A stretch of DNA of 64,000 nt. It comes from Glandiceps talaboti. Lineage: Eukaryota; Hemichordata; Enteropneusta; Spengelidae. The DNA lies in contig NC_135566.1 of NCBI RefSeq assembly GCF_964340395.1, positions 16,373,501-16,437,500 of the forward strand, given 5' to 3'. The translations under genes were made by a program, and so were the position numbers. Shown one piece after another: positions 11,576 to 33,770 of this stretch (positions are counted from its first letter, which is position 1; each line of letters starts with the position of its first letter). The notes beneath the pieces were generated by a model that was given only the letters and a program-made list of their open reading frames with translations, was not told the DNA's origin and searched no databases.

Positions 11576-14539
11576 TGCAGGTATAGTAAATAATGTATGT
11601 GGAGGGGAAGTTATGGTGTCGACCAAGAAATCAAATGTTCATTATTTTTATGATGCACCTAGGCAGTAAATATTCTATTTCAGGTACTGAGAATTGAAGC
11701 ATTTAAATCTATGGGTTTTTTGCTATGTTTATTCTTGTAAAATTTACCAGTGTTGTGTGTTTAGCAGTGTGATTTCATTGCTGACATGTGACTATTAGTT
11801 GTAAGGACATCCTACACTCACAGGAGTTCGTATTTATACTGTTATTTATAGATTGATAATGAAAGGGTTGTAATAAACAAAACAAGCATGCCAGTCATGA
11901 TATGAACCTTATAAATAGAAGCCTAAACACGTGGCACAGAACTAGACGCATAGAATAGAGCTAGTAGAAGCATCGTGCATGTCCTCGACGCATCGACTGC
12001 CTTCATCACTATACGCGCAACACAGTATAATGTTTTATTCTTCTACGCATATTTTTCTGTGCCATGCGTTTAGCGATAGGCTTGTTTTACCCACTTTATG
12101 TTTGCTATTATGCTTGTTTTATTTATTTCTGTTTTTTATCAATTGATTTATAAAACTTTTTTTTCTCTCAGAATCACAGAATAGATACTAACTCCTGTGC
12201 CCATAGCTACACTGATGTCATGTACATGATCAATGGTGCTTGAAACAACTTTGGTTTTAACTTCAAATATAGAAATAATTTGCAATGTTTATATTTATGC
12301 CCATTTCAATATACTGTTTGTAATTCTGTGACAGTTTCTTTTAGTGTCAAACAGGTCAAAGGTCACCAGTATTTTGATTGACAATGAAAGTGATAGAATG
12401 ACAGTGTATTTCAATGAGTGGTGTAGATTTTATCTGTAGTAGTCAACTGCTGTCTGTTAAGAGTGGACTGACAGATTTATCATCATTTGCACTCCTGTTA
12501 AATTTATAGCAAGTGAGTGTACACAGTGTTGAATCTTGCCCATTGACATATATAAAGTTGGTCTCAGCATCAGTCTCATATTCAGTCTTAGATTCAACCT
12601 CATATTCGAACAATCATGATAACATCAGACAAAAACAGTCAAACAAGAAATAATCATGTCAAGGTTACAGGAAGTGTTTCTCCTTCACACTGACAGGAGT
12701 GGGGAAAATACCTGAATATCAGAGATAAAAGTTTGGCACCAAGACATTTGAGAGTGGTCAAAGTTCAGCTGATGTGTTTGTTGGTAGGTACACTATTCCA
12801 ATGATGTACCTGTATTTCAGCTGTTTTAAACGATTTTAATGATATTTTACAGTGGGTGTGAAGTGCGACATTTCCTGTAGTCCCTATGGTATTATTTCTT
12901 GTTTGGAGGCTTTCGTTGGCTGTCGTCAAGATTTTCAGTATAGACACTCTATGAGACTCAGTATGAGACTAGCCTCATATTGTCCTCCAATATGAATCTG
13001 ATTCTGAATCTGAGACTAACTTTATACTCGTTCTACATTGAGAAATTCGTCTGTGCAAGATATTAGACTATATTTGATTGTCAAAGACAAACACATACTG
13101 TACACTTAGTAGATGCAAGTGTGTATTCATCTAAGTATGTTATGTACACAGTTGGAAATAGGAACAACCACTACAATGAATTCTGATGATCTACCAAATA
13201 CAATATACAGTTTGTGGTACACATAGTCAAATACTGGTGACTAACTTGTATATTTACATTTACCTCCATAGTAACTAAACTCCTGTACAAAAGTATAGGC
13301 AGTGAGTCTAGTCATTGTCAGGAACATGTAATTTTTTATAGACCCATCAATCGTACATTCTCGTTGAATTCCAGGAAAATTTTTTTTATATTTGATGACT
13401 AGAAAAAATAGATAACCAAGTGAGTGTGTGTGTGTGTGTGTTGAAAAAAAAACACAAACAATTTGTACTCTGTAAGGAATTCCTTGCCACGATTCCCATT
13501 TGTGCATAGCAACAAGGACAGTGCCCTCATAGGTAGCAATTAATTGATGTGAAGTGTTGCCATGACATAGACAAATCTTTGTTGTTTCTGCTTTATGTGT
13601 GTATGTAGTAGTGGAGCTTGTGGTTACGTAAACAGAAAGGACTAATCATTCGGTCTAGCCATGACCATATTCATGTGTGGCAGCAGCATGGACAGCGCCC
13701 TCACAGGTATTAATTAGTTGATGTTTGAGCGGTGCTGAAACTGAGACTATAGCATTAAATGTATGACTGTAAGTTTTGTTGTTTGAAAAAAAGTAGAGTT
13801 AGCTCGTCAAATGAAATTGCCACTAATCCAGATTCCAAAAACTTTTTTTTTTCTAACACTCAATGGACGCAGTTAACAATTCCAGCTTGCAGATTTGAAC
13901 TTTTGAGAATATAACAACTCTAACAGCTATTCAAGTAAGCTAAATGTATTTTTGGAAGTAGCAGACGACTTTGTTGTTAGAGGTCAAAGTTCATATTGTG
14001 ATATAGAGACATGTTGATTTACAGTGATATGTACATTGAGAAATAGCTTCCATAGCTGAAGATATATATAGTAGTACTTCCAGGTTGATACCAGGGAGAA
14101 GTTAGATACAAATGTAGTAAAATTGTATTTGTTATTCAATTTCAAATTGAAAAGTTTATAGATTATTTTGTAAATACATAAAGACTTAGAATCTATCTAT
14201 TCAAGATATACCAAACAGTGTAAAGTTTAGATCAGTGGATGTTGTCCTTGTGATAGTCCTGTATATGAAACCTGCAATATTTGATGAACTTAAACTGTAC
14301 CATCACCTGAAAGTTTATTTGATCATTTCACATTGGGAGGTATGAAGTGTAGACATCCACCCTGTAACTTTCATCTGGTTAACCGATATAGTAAGATTAA
14401 AATATGTTACTATGGATAGTGTTACTGAACAGCTATTGTCTACCCTGTTTACATTTCAACAGAAGCTGTGAGACTGTTTTCCTTATGCTGTGCTGTACTC
14501 TGTTCCTTTAATGTTGTTATTTGGTGCTTCATATTCTTA
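11576..14539. other. Intergenic, no gene seen
   Basis: No exon with plausible splice sites or family resemblance. A DR1-like AGGTCAAAGGTCA is at 12353-12365. The sequence around 12550-12620 and 12950-13030 (CTCATATTC, GATTCTGAATCTGAGAC) recurs near 38640-38700 and 39195, so it is part of a dispersed repeat. Confidence 0.45.
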
Positions 14540-15140
14540 TTACTTTGATACAGTGTCCCAATGTATTGTATCACTTTGATACAGTGTTCCAATGTTTTGT
14601 ATCACTTTGATACAATGTTGCAACATGCTGTGTCACTTTGATGCAATTTTTCACCATACTGAATCAGTTTGATAGTGTTGCATCATACTATCACTTTGAT
14701 AAAATGTTGCAATGTGCCTGAAATCACATTGATACAATGTTGCACCATACTGTATCATTGTGATACGATATTGCAATGTACTGTGTCAATTTGATACAAT
14801 ATCACCCTGCTGTATTACTTTGATACAATGTTGCAATGTACTGTAATCACTTTTATACATTGTTGCAATGTACTGTATCACTTTTGATAGAAGATCACCC
14901 TGCTGTATTACTTTGATACAATGTTGCAATGTACTGTAATCACTTTTATACATTGTTGCAATGTACTGTATCACTTTTGATAGAAGATCACCCTGCTGTA
15001 TTACTTTTACACAATGTTGCAATGTACTGTAATCACTTTTATACATTGTTGCAATGTACTGTATCATTTTGATAGAATGTTACACTTTTCTGTGTCACTT
15101 TGATACAATGTTGCACTGTGTTGTATCACTTTGATGGATA
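14540..15140. repeat. ~31-bp repeat array with 93-bp higher-order units
   Basis: Words such as CACTTTGATACAATGTTGCA and ATGTACTGTATCA recur throughout. Between about 14800 and 15065 three 31-bp units form a 93-bp block repeated three times almost exactly, which produces a spurious minus-strand ORF with a 31-residue repeat. Confidence 0.85.
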
Positions 15141-16620
15141 TAACGATGTGCCACATTGTTAAGGATAAAAATAACTTGGAAGATCTCAAGACAATATGAT
15201 ATTGTAGAGAATAATTTTAATAGTGTCATGATGCCGAATATGAAGGTTAATACATTTGAGACAAATTTAATCACAAGGCTCTCTAAGTACAACTGTTACA
15301 GTTATTTTTCATATCGTCATGTGCAATATTCAGTAACAACAGTTCCTGAGTACACAGACTAAAGTAATCTGCTGAATGGCTGATAATGACTGATGTCCCG
15401 AAAGACAGAATTTAATTTGCCTAAATGTGTTTCTGACATTATTCTGACATAATTTGACAACAAATAGTCATGAGATTGTGATATTTTACTCTGATGATCA
15501 TGATCTAGACCGGGATCTAGACAAAGTTTGAAGTACTCAGCTGATTGTTTGTTATGTGATTTGGTGACAGTACTGTAGTACAGTTGTAAAGTACAATATA
15601 GTTACTTTGGAATGGCAAATTGGAAACGAATGCGATGTTTCAATCCGTCTACTACAGACCTTGATTACACAATGTTTAAATATACAGCGTTAATGTTTAT
15701 CTCTGAACTGGCGGAATAATATGTCCGTAAATTGATGCTTAACATTAACGCTGAATAATTAAATCATTGCGTGATCGAGGTTCGTAGAAGATGGATCGAA
15801 ACGTCATATTCATTTCCAATTTACCGTTCCACAGTAACTATATTGTATTGTCCTATTGATTCTTGGAACCATGAACAATATATTCTCCATTGTAATACAG
15901 TTGTATATGTTTACCCAATACAGACACATACAACTGCCACAGTACCCTATATAAATAGTGACCACAACCCATGAAAAAACAACAGTGCGTTTGCATGAAT
16001 GAAGTAAGCCAAGGAAAGTCTTCATGCAAAGACAAGATTATGTAAAAAATAATAAAACTGATACAAAAACAACAGGGGGTGTCTCTGATGTATGTTCAGG
16101 TGACACTTTTATCAGTTTGTTTATATCTGTAGAAGTTACAATGTAACACTGGCAGTTGTACTCAATGTTATAACAGTGTAGCATTCTATCAGCAAACATA
16201 GTTATTTGATCCTGGCTTCTGTGGTGCTTATGCTTTGATAAGTTACCTAACTGTATGCCTTTGCATGAAACTTGTCTCATTCCTGATTGCCACGGGCAAG
16301 GAAACAGATCGGTGTTTTTTTTGCGGATTGTATAAACTTTGTATGTTGATAGGGCAAGAACCACAGTATATTGTAACAACTAGCAGAGCATCTTCTGACA
16401 ACTTATGATGTAGTCATGTACCATGAATCTTGTAAATTACTTCCCTTTACTAATTTACATGTTATCTCAGACACTGTAACAACATTCATAGTCTGTTATT
16501 CACTACTTTTGGATATTTTCCGTGTTCCTGTTCCCCATTGGTAGTAACTACAATATAAATCGGTATGTAAAAGAAGTGTATAGTTTGTATTATGAAAGAC
16601 AGGGACCAGATTACTGGAAT
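15141..16620. other. Intergenic, no gene seen
   Basis: Unique-looking AT-rich sequence. Several 60-110 codon ORFs overlap on both strands, with no motif, signal peptide or splice support. Confidence 0.45.
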
Positions 16621-16627
16621 ATATAGT

Positions 16628-17180
16628 CCAACCCTCCCATTGCTAGTAGTATAGGATCAGTGGTGGTAGGACTACCAGATGCCTAGTCCGACCCTCCCAT
16701 TGCTAGTAGTACAGGATTAGTGGTGGTAGGACTACCAGATGCCTAGTCCGACCCTCCCATTGCTAGTAGTACAGGATTAGTGGTGGCAGGACTACCAGAT
16801 CGCTAGTTCAACCCTCCCATTGCTAGTAGTACAGGATTAGTGGTGGTAGGACTACCAGATTGTTAGTTCAACCCTCCCATTGCTAGTAGTACAGGATTAG
16901 TGGTGGTAGGACTACGATTTTCCCTGTATATATAGTATCAGACCCCTAAAAGTTTTAGTGATCCGAGGTATTGCTCGACCATCCCATCGGCATTGATAGT
17001 AGTACAGGATTAGTGGTGATATGACTACCAAATTACTAATACATATATAGTATAACTCTCCCATTGGTAGTAATAAAAGAACTAATGGTGGTAGGACTAC
17101 CATTTTACTAGTATGTTACGGGTCTCAGAGCTCACACTGCTGGTGGTAGGACTACCAGATTACTAGTGTGATTAGTTCAA
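16628..17180. repeat. 60-bp minisatellite, ~5 clean copies plus decayed ones
   Basis: Unit contains TAGTCCGACCCTCCCATTGC, TAGTAGTACAGGATTAGTGG and TGGTAGGACTACCAGATGCC. Copies from 16628 to about 16915 are nearly identical; those to 17180 are diverged and interrupted. Confidence 0.9.
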
Positions 17181-17374
17181 CTCTCCGATTACTAGTAGTA
17201 CTGGACTTGTTATAGGACTACAGTCAGACTGTGTTAGAATTTCTAGTATGAGTAGATATGTACTCAGATACCCAGTAGGTTTAACACATGTCACTTGTGA
17301 AATTTGTAAAATTGTACAGACTTGTGTATCAAAATAAATATAACAGAAATTATAATAATGTTTGGGCTAGTTGG

Positions 17375-17376
<2 letters not shown>

Positions 17377-17464
<88 letters not shown>

Positions 17465-17527
17465 GGAGGGGGGAGGGAGGGAGGGAGACAGACAGAGACA
17501 GAGACAGAGAGAGAGAGAGAGAGAGAG
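17377..17527. repeat. (GA)n microsatellite
   Basis: GA run with a GGGA/GACA-rich interruption at 17461-17508. Confidence 0.97.
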
Positions 17528-18560
17528 TTGCCAAACACCCGATATTCATGGGATATTATTTTTTAATTCTTGTTCATCTAATAAGCGCCATTCTTCTTTG
17601 ATCTTCTTTATTCCCAATGGCATTTTGGAGGGTAACATTATTTGTTTAGTTTTTAACGTCTGACGAACCGATTTTGTCATTTTGAATGCATAAAGATTGC
17701 GAGAGGAATAGTAAGTCATCTGTGAACGAATCCGGCGCAATGAATTGACTAAGTCGGCCAGAAAGTGTCGTATTTTGTCAAAGAATGGACATGCAAATTG
17801 TTTTTTGAAAACCGTGAACCGTTCTCTGCTTTGAAAGTAGCTTATACAACTACAAATATGTTTGGTTTGAAAACAAAAGCTAGCGGGCAATAAGCCTGAA
17901 GGTCTGGCGTTGCTAGTTGTGTTTCTATTTACGATGTGCACACAACTTTGTCAATGAAAGCAGTCCAGCCCCCCTGTTCATTCATCCACTGGTTGTGACA
18001 AATTACTTTGTAGCGCATTATACTATTACGTGAGTATTGCTTTGGCATTCTTAGCCCCGAGAGAGTCGAGTGCATGGTTGTAATTTGGGTTTACTCTGAA
18101 CCTTGGAGTAGTTTACTGTATAATTACTACAAGTCTGAACGTTGGAAAAGCCGACGGTGACGTTACACAACCCCTTCAGCACAAATGTCAGTCAGTTGTT
18201 GGGATACAGTACAGTCCGCTATACACACGCCCTTTGAGCTGGTACGTACTCAACTTCCATCCAGCTTGAACTGTCTAGACGGGTTTCAAAAACTGCTCGG
18301 GTGTTAACCCGCTACACCGTGGCCGACCAGTTGTCACAACTTCGTGACAATATTGCACGACACAGAATCTTCGACCTTGAGACACACCGGCGGAGACTGT
18401 CTGCAAATAGCTGTCTGCTTGATTGCTGATTTTGGAACTATTAGGACTACCTTCGCTGGACCACTGCATACTGGCTGTTTTCTGAACTCGATCGCGATCT
18501 CTGGGGATTTACATTCTCTTGTGTTTGTCTGACAAAAGTAGTTGACATTCCGCAGAAGAC
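17528..18560. other. Sulfotransferase 5' flank / possible leader
   Basis: Less AT-rich than its surroundings. No TATA box identified. CCGCAG|AAGACATGG at 18551-18564 could be a splice acceptor for an untranslated upstream exon, but could equally be ordinary 5' UTR. Confidence 0.35.
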
Positions 18561-19841
18561 ATGGCCTGTCAGTGGGTCATAGGACTACCAACATTGTTGA
18601 AGCGGAAAAGTGCTCCGACTCTGAAGTTCGTACTTATTTTTTCCGCAATTACACTACCTACTTTTATGATCATACAATATAGTAAATCATTGAATGGTTC
18701 TCATTTAAAATCTACCCAGGAAGTTGAGGAAAGAGTACCGGTACACGCTGATGTAATCATAGCCTCAGTTAATGAGATGCAGAAAGTAGAAATTCCAGCT
18801 CCTCAAGTAAGCATTCTAGATGAGAGAGTCCGTGTCCTGTTGATAGCCGATTTCAGAACGGGATCTTCTTTTACGTCAGAAATTTTTAATCAAAATGACG
18901 ATTTTTTCTATATATTTGAACCAGGGCGTCTTTTAATGCAATGTATGAAAGAAGAGAAAGTTCCCGAAACCCTTTTCAAAGTTCGACACCGAGAAATGCT
19001 TGAAAAGATGTTTCAGTGTAAATTTGATGGTTTGGACTGCTATTTCAAGGAAATGTCCCGCTTGTCGAAGTACCAACGTCATAGAGAAATTCGCACTTTA
19101 GCTGAGACATGTTTCCAAGTGAACAATACTGTGTCATGTCCAGCGGTGACACCGCAGTTACTCGAACAACTGTGTGAAAAGAAAAAACACATCGCAATTA
19201 AGTCCATCCGGGTGGGAAGCATCCTGGATATTGTTCACTTGATAAGAAACGAAATGTCTGGGGTGAATGCCATACAAATCGTACGGGATCCGCGTGGAAA
19301 ATTGTCATCATGGATGTCTCTAAAACGAGGTGGTAAAACTGTGTACGGTAAGGGAGACATCAGTAGTGGTGATCTAGCGCCCTCAAACACTTACTGTCAA
19401 AATTCTTTAAACAATTACATCGTTGGAGAAAGTATGAAAGCTGAGTATCTCCAGGATAGGTATACTTTTGTTCGCTACGAAGACATGGCGGAACTACCTT
19501 TGAAAACAACCGAGGCGCTCTACAGGCATCTTCGTTTAAGTGTACCTTACAAAGTAGAACAATGGTTACGTGAAAACACAATTGAAAAAAGTAAGGAAAA
19601 CGGAGGGGACTTTGGAACTAGTCGACTTTCAAAACATGAAGCCCAGGCCTGGAGAAACAAACTCACTTTTGAAGCAGCAGAAACTGTAGAACAATTAAAA
19701 AGCTGTAAGGATATGATGCGAGTGTTTGGATACAAGAAGGCTACAAATGCTCAAATATTGGCCAATAGAAATATTACACTGGTTCAACATATCCCAGGTT
19801 TTAATATGAGTCAGCATTATTCAATATGGAAAAATTATTAG
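18561..19841 (+). CDS. Golgi carbohydrate sulfotransferase (CHST family), single exon
   Basis: Intron-free 426-residue ORF. Transfers sulfate from PAPS to a sugar hydroxyl, most likely galactose or N-acetylglucosamine 6-O, in the Golgi lumen. Type II membrane topology: short cytosolic tail, one hydrophobic segment at about residues 21-40 (LKFVLIFSAITLPTFMIIQY), then a luminal stem. The 5'-phosphosulfate-binding loop is RTGSSFTSEIF at 99-109, followed by FYIFEPGR (116-123). The 3'-phosphate loop is IVRDPRGKLSSW (240-251). A later VRYEDMAELP matches the YEDL block of the family. Length is close to vertebrate CHST1-7 (about 390-530). The start at 18561 is chosen because it gives the cytosolic tail plus anchor. 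The exact paralogue and acceptor sugar cannot be told from sequence alone. Confidence 0.92.
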   Translation: MACQWVIGLPTLLKRKSAPTLKFVLIFSAITLPTFMIIQYSKSLNGSHLKSTQEVEERVPVHADVIIASVNEMQKVEIPAPQVSILDERVRVLLIADFRTGSSFTSEIFNQNDDFFYIFEPGRLLMQCMKEEKVPETLFKVRHREMLEKMFQCKFDGLDCYFKEMSRLSKYQRHREIRTLAETCFQVNNTVSCPAVTPQLLEQLCEKKKHIAIKSIRVGSILDIVHLIRNEMSGVNAIQIVRDPRGKLSSWMSLKRGGKTVYGKGDISSGDLAPSNTYCQNSLNNYIVGESMKAEYLQDRYTFVRYEDMAELPLKTTEALYRHLRLSVPYKVEQWLRENTIEKSKENGGDFGTSRLSKHEAQAWRNKLTFEAAETVEQLKSCKDMMRVFGYKKATNAQILANRNITLVQHIPGFNMSQHYSIWKNY

Positions 19842-19908
19842 GAATCTGGGGGAAAAGTACATTATACATTGGATGATGGGAAGAGTTCGTTCTAGAAGAC
19901 AACAAGTC

Positions 19909-20127
19909 CCGGTGCCGTGCCGATCTTATCCCTTGCCGATTTCGTCCCCCACGCATGCGCATATTATCCAACAGGGCTTCGCGGGATCAGAACGGCAGCT
20001 AAAGCTGCCGATTTCGGTTCCGTTGCCGATTTCGACCCTCGACTCAAAAATCAAGTTCATGCTAAAATTTCTTTCGTATAATCTATCCGGTGATCACTGT
20101 TAAAGTGTCTAAGTTCGTATAAAATGT

Positions 20128-20194
<67 letters not shown>

Positions 20195-20465
20195 GTGCAT
20201 TATTGTCTAAATGCACCTCATTATCGACCGGTGCTGTTTAATCTTTAGGAATTTCGGTACAAGTATACGATTTGCCATGCTACGATCAGATTGCTTCTCT
20301 ACAAAAAGTCGAAACGACTGACATATGATAGAAGAAAGTGGCTTGGAAATCGGGGGTTAGAGAAGTCTACGTCCGGTGGGCCGTTTTATGAATAGAAACC
20401 ATGTTGGATAGTCTGCGCATGTGCGGGGACGAAATCGGCAAGGGATAAGATCGGCACGGCACCGG
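19909..20465. mobile_element. Small inverted-repeat element with possible 8-bp TSD
   Basis: Arms of about 65 bp are inverted copies: CCGGTGCCGTGCCGATCTTA then TCCCTTGCCGATTTCGTCCC on the left, the complement at 20401-20465. CAACAAGT occurs just outside both ends (19900-19907 and 20466-20473), with one extra C on the left. An 8-bp duplication would fit hAT-type transposition. The interior repeats TGCCGATTTCG and holds a GA microsatellite (20130-20191). Confidence 0.7.
20130..20191. repeat. (GA)n microsatellite
   Basis: Perfect GA run inside the inverted-repeat element. Confidence 0.97.
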
Positions 20466-20779
20466 CAACAAGTATAGGTTAGAGTTCGACAAGAGGGATC
20501 CCCATGTAATGGACAAGTTTTGGCACAGCACAGTGAAACCAAACTTATCCAATAGTTTGTCATATTGCCTCGGGCCCTGGCAGAACGTAATGGTCTTGTC
20601 AGCTGACATGGTGAGAACGATTAGCCCTGGGGGAGTGTATTTTTCTTGCCTTCGTTTTCAAATAACAATGCAGTGTTGTATGTTGATCTCATGAACAACA
20701 AATGTACGTGACAATGATTCTAGGCCGAATCATGATGCTTGCCACTGAGCCCACAGGTCCCCATGGTGCTAACTGAAGG

Positions 20780-21166
20780 CTAAATAAAAAAAGGTGTGGT
20801 TCCGGTTACGCTCAATTTTAGAATAGGTGGGGTATGTAGATTTTAAAATTTATTTTTATAATTTTTTTCAGTATGAGTGTCTAGTTCAGGTTTTCCATTG
20901 TTTTCCAAATGGTCTGTGTTATTTATTTCTTCCTATCAGATGTAAAGCCATTACAGATTGGAAGAACAATTTTAGAGTGTCTTTTTAAGTTGATGGCAGT
21001 TTCCACATCCATTATTTCTCGTGAGACTTCACAATGTTTGCGATTTTATATTTAAAAAATTCGAATAATGTAAAATAAAAAATAAAAAAAAAAGTTTAAG
21101 GTCGGCAGTGAAAAGCTAGGTGGGGGTCTGGTAACCGGAATCAAACAATTATTTTTTTAGGCCTAA
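20780..21166. mobile_element. MITE-like element, copy B (inverted relative to copy A)
   Basis: Left AAGGTGTGGTTCCGGTTAC and right GGTAACCGGAATCAAACAAT are inverted ends. The interior (AGAATAGGTGGGG, GTCTAGTTCAGG, AGACTTCACAAT) is the reverse complement of 8402-8763. An AATAAA at 20783 could serve the upstream sulfotransferase, but it is 940 bp past the stop. Confidence 0.75.
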
Positions 21167-22740
21167 ACAATGTTGTATAATATCACAGATGTAATATTTG
21201 CATATATCCTAGGATAGAGAGAATTTGACACGAGTTTTCTCGTCTTAAACAGTAAGAGTATAATCTAGAGCTGCACAAGACGATTATTAAAATAAATCGA
21301 ACAACCATTGACACAAAATGTAAATCTTTCTGTGCGTACGTTACCGTATACTAAGAGTAATCACAGAGTAGTAGTTTGTGTTCACTTCTTACCTCCACTG
21401 TATTATATCGGTGAGTTTACTGATCTTTATTTATGCGGAGACTGTACTATCTATAACAAACTCTTGACAAAGTGTGTTCATCTCTGCGTTTGTCTTGAGC
21501 GGTGTTGCGCTTTAGTCCGGATTGATCAGAACATTAGCGTATATATGCACTGGCCCGCGGCCGATTCTGAGAACAAACTCATAGACTCTGACAATCAGTC
21601 CATCGATTGATACACAGGTGCTCGAGAAGTTTCTGTCAGACAAATATAGTGGTCTGATGTGTGATAGAGAGATGTAGGTGTGTGAGACCCCCGGGGTAAG
21701 GCCGCCAAACCTAACGTTAACAGCCATACAAAGTTAGAGCGCCATCAGTAATTATAAATGGGAGAGGGTCCGGGAATTTAAGTGTGGTTTAGAGTTTACA
21801 AATCGGACCCCCCCCCCTCCCCCGTACCATCTTATACACAGTTGCCCCCCCCCCCATTATGCCGAGTTTTAATCACGGTAATATTATAATAATGCAGCAT
21901 TAGCGTGTTTTTTTTGGAAACTCGTTTGTTAGCATTGTACACCCTGAACAGTACTGAGTATTGAATCACCTGTGGTTAAACATACTTGCATTTGTGTAAC
22001 AGTACTGTACACATAGTACCGTTACAATAAAATCCAATCAGATTAATATACAGGTCCGCACTCAAAAATCAACATCCAAATGAATTATGATTTCAACTTA
22101 TTTCTTTACTAACTATAGATAAACTAGACCTTTACCTGACATGTACAATGATTACTTATTGAGATTTTTAAAATATATACTTTTTATCGTGTCTGTATAT
22201 ACTACACAGAGATTGATGTATTGTGACGTCACAGCAAAATGTTGAAATCTTTCACACACCAGTCCCCGTGTCGTATTACCTGGTTAGAGCGTTACAGATC
22301 GAAAATGAAAAGTGTCGAAATGCAGAACAGCGTAGAAACTAAGTTCCATTGTTAATTTTAAAAGCCTAGATTTCGCAGAATTAGACCGAGCAATTACGCC
22401 AATACTATAATTTGTTCAGATTAATATAACAATGATAAAACCAATTCGAAACTACTTACACAGATTTCGTCAAACAAAACACCTTAAATTCCCTATCAAA
22501 CCACGACTATCAGTCCATTTATCAGTAATTCGTCTGCTTGAGGCGTCCCATTATAGTATTATGATATCCTTTCAGTGTCAAAACAAAAACAAGACCAAAG
22601 TGACCCAGTTTCATTCGAGTGCACGTGGTAGCTGCAACTTTTGCACTCGAGGTGAACTCAGTGACGTGCACGGTGTTCTTAAGTGTCACATTACCCTTTA
22701 CACATTTCTGGAACCAATTAACGTAATTAACCTTTTTTTA
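21167..22740. other. Intergenic, no gene seen
   Basis: C-tracts at 21809-21828 and 21846-21855. The 108-codon ORF at 22432-22758 lacks motifs and splice context and is not called. Confidence 0.45.
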
Positions 22741-22741
22741 A

Positions 22742-23065
22742 AGTGGCTATATGGATGAGGATTGGGTATTTATTTGAAGTTTTATTTTATAAAACAATTT
22801 TATCATGGCTTCCTACTTTCAAAATCAATGTGAAACAATATAACCAAGTCTGTGTTTGTAACTCAATACATTACAAAAAAAAGATATAAAAATGTGTAAA
22901 AAAAAAAAAGTTTCACATTTATCAGTCTTTTGTAATTTATTGAGATACAAAAAAGGGCTTAGCATGTATGTTGTTTCACATTGATTTTGAAAGTAGGAAG
23001 CCATGATAAAATTGTTTATATTAGGAATAATAAATACTTAAAGTTCTCATCCATATTGCCAAGAA
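22742..23065. repeat. Large palindrome / fold-back just past the minus-strand last exon
   Basis: The left arm has ATATGGATGAG, ACAATTTTATCATGGCTTCC and TACTTTCAAAATCAATGTG. The right arm has the reverse complements in reverse order, about 150 bp per arm, with A-rich sequence at the centre (~22900). No ORF. It lies in the probable 3' UTR of the gene ending at 23107. Confidence 0.85.
22936..22941 (-). promoter_or_regulatory. Candidate poly(A) signal, minus strand
   Basis: AATAAA on the minus strand 165 bp past the stop at 23107, inside the fold-back. Further minus-strand AATAAA words lie near 22766-22790 in the other arm. Confidence 0.4.
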
Positions 23066-23106
23066 TAAAAAAATTAAAAAATTAAAAAAAATCTTCTAGC
23101 TCAATG

Positions 23107-33183
<10,077 letters not shown>

Positions 33184-33191
33184 CGTGCAGA

Positions 33192-33200
<9 letters not shown>

Positions 33201-33248
<48 letters not shown>
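33201..33248. repeat. Expanded GA leader repeat, copy 2
   Basis: About 24 CT units on the + strand between TATA box and start codon. The matching stretch in copy 1 (28103-28119) is about 8 units. Confidence 0.85.
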
Positions 33249-33256
<8 letters not shown>

Positions 33257-33265
33257 GTTCCTCAA

Positions 33266-33272
33266 ATTTATA
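33266..33272 (-). promoter_or_regulatory. TATA box, copy 2
   Basis: Same TATAAAT, here 83 bp upstream of the ATG at 33183, because the GA run between them has expanded. Confidence 0.6.
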
Positions 33273-33770
33273 CACATTGAGGTTGATTCCGAAGACAATG
33301 CGATTATTACATTAACAATGTGATTGTGTCTTATAATATACGTACGCACGTAAGCAATAGACAGCTAAGTGCGTGTCATCCACTACGTTTGAAACGATCT
33401 TATTCTTTCCTTCAAGACAACAAAGACGGGGAGTAAGCTTGTGTGAGTGACATACTCCTTTGAATTACCGTACTGGAGATTCTGGGAATAAAGGGAGAAG
33501 CGAAATAAAACAGAGATCAAAAAGGTGTATCTGATGACGTGGTTAGGTAAACGAAGGCGACTATTAAAAGGCGCTGTATGTTGGTGATACTCTTGGTGGA
33601 ATATAGCATGCATTAGTTATACCCTAATAAACATGGTTGACAAAAGAACATTCAAAGTACAAACCTACTGAGATAAAAAAAAGTACATTATCTATGGCGT
33701 TTTTACGTCCCTGTCAGAATATTATATAAATTCCCATTTTTTTGAAAAAAGGGCGATAAAGGCCCATTCT

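Noticed and set aside
14786-15067. 93-codon ORF with a 31-residue repeat as a repeat protein
   Set aside because: It follows from a 93-bp higher-order DNA repeat; no splice context or homologue.
22432-22758. 108-codon plus-strand ORF
   Set aside because: Runs into the fold-back arm, and has no motif, splice sites or Kozak support.
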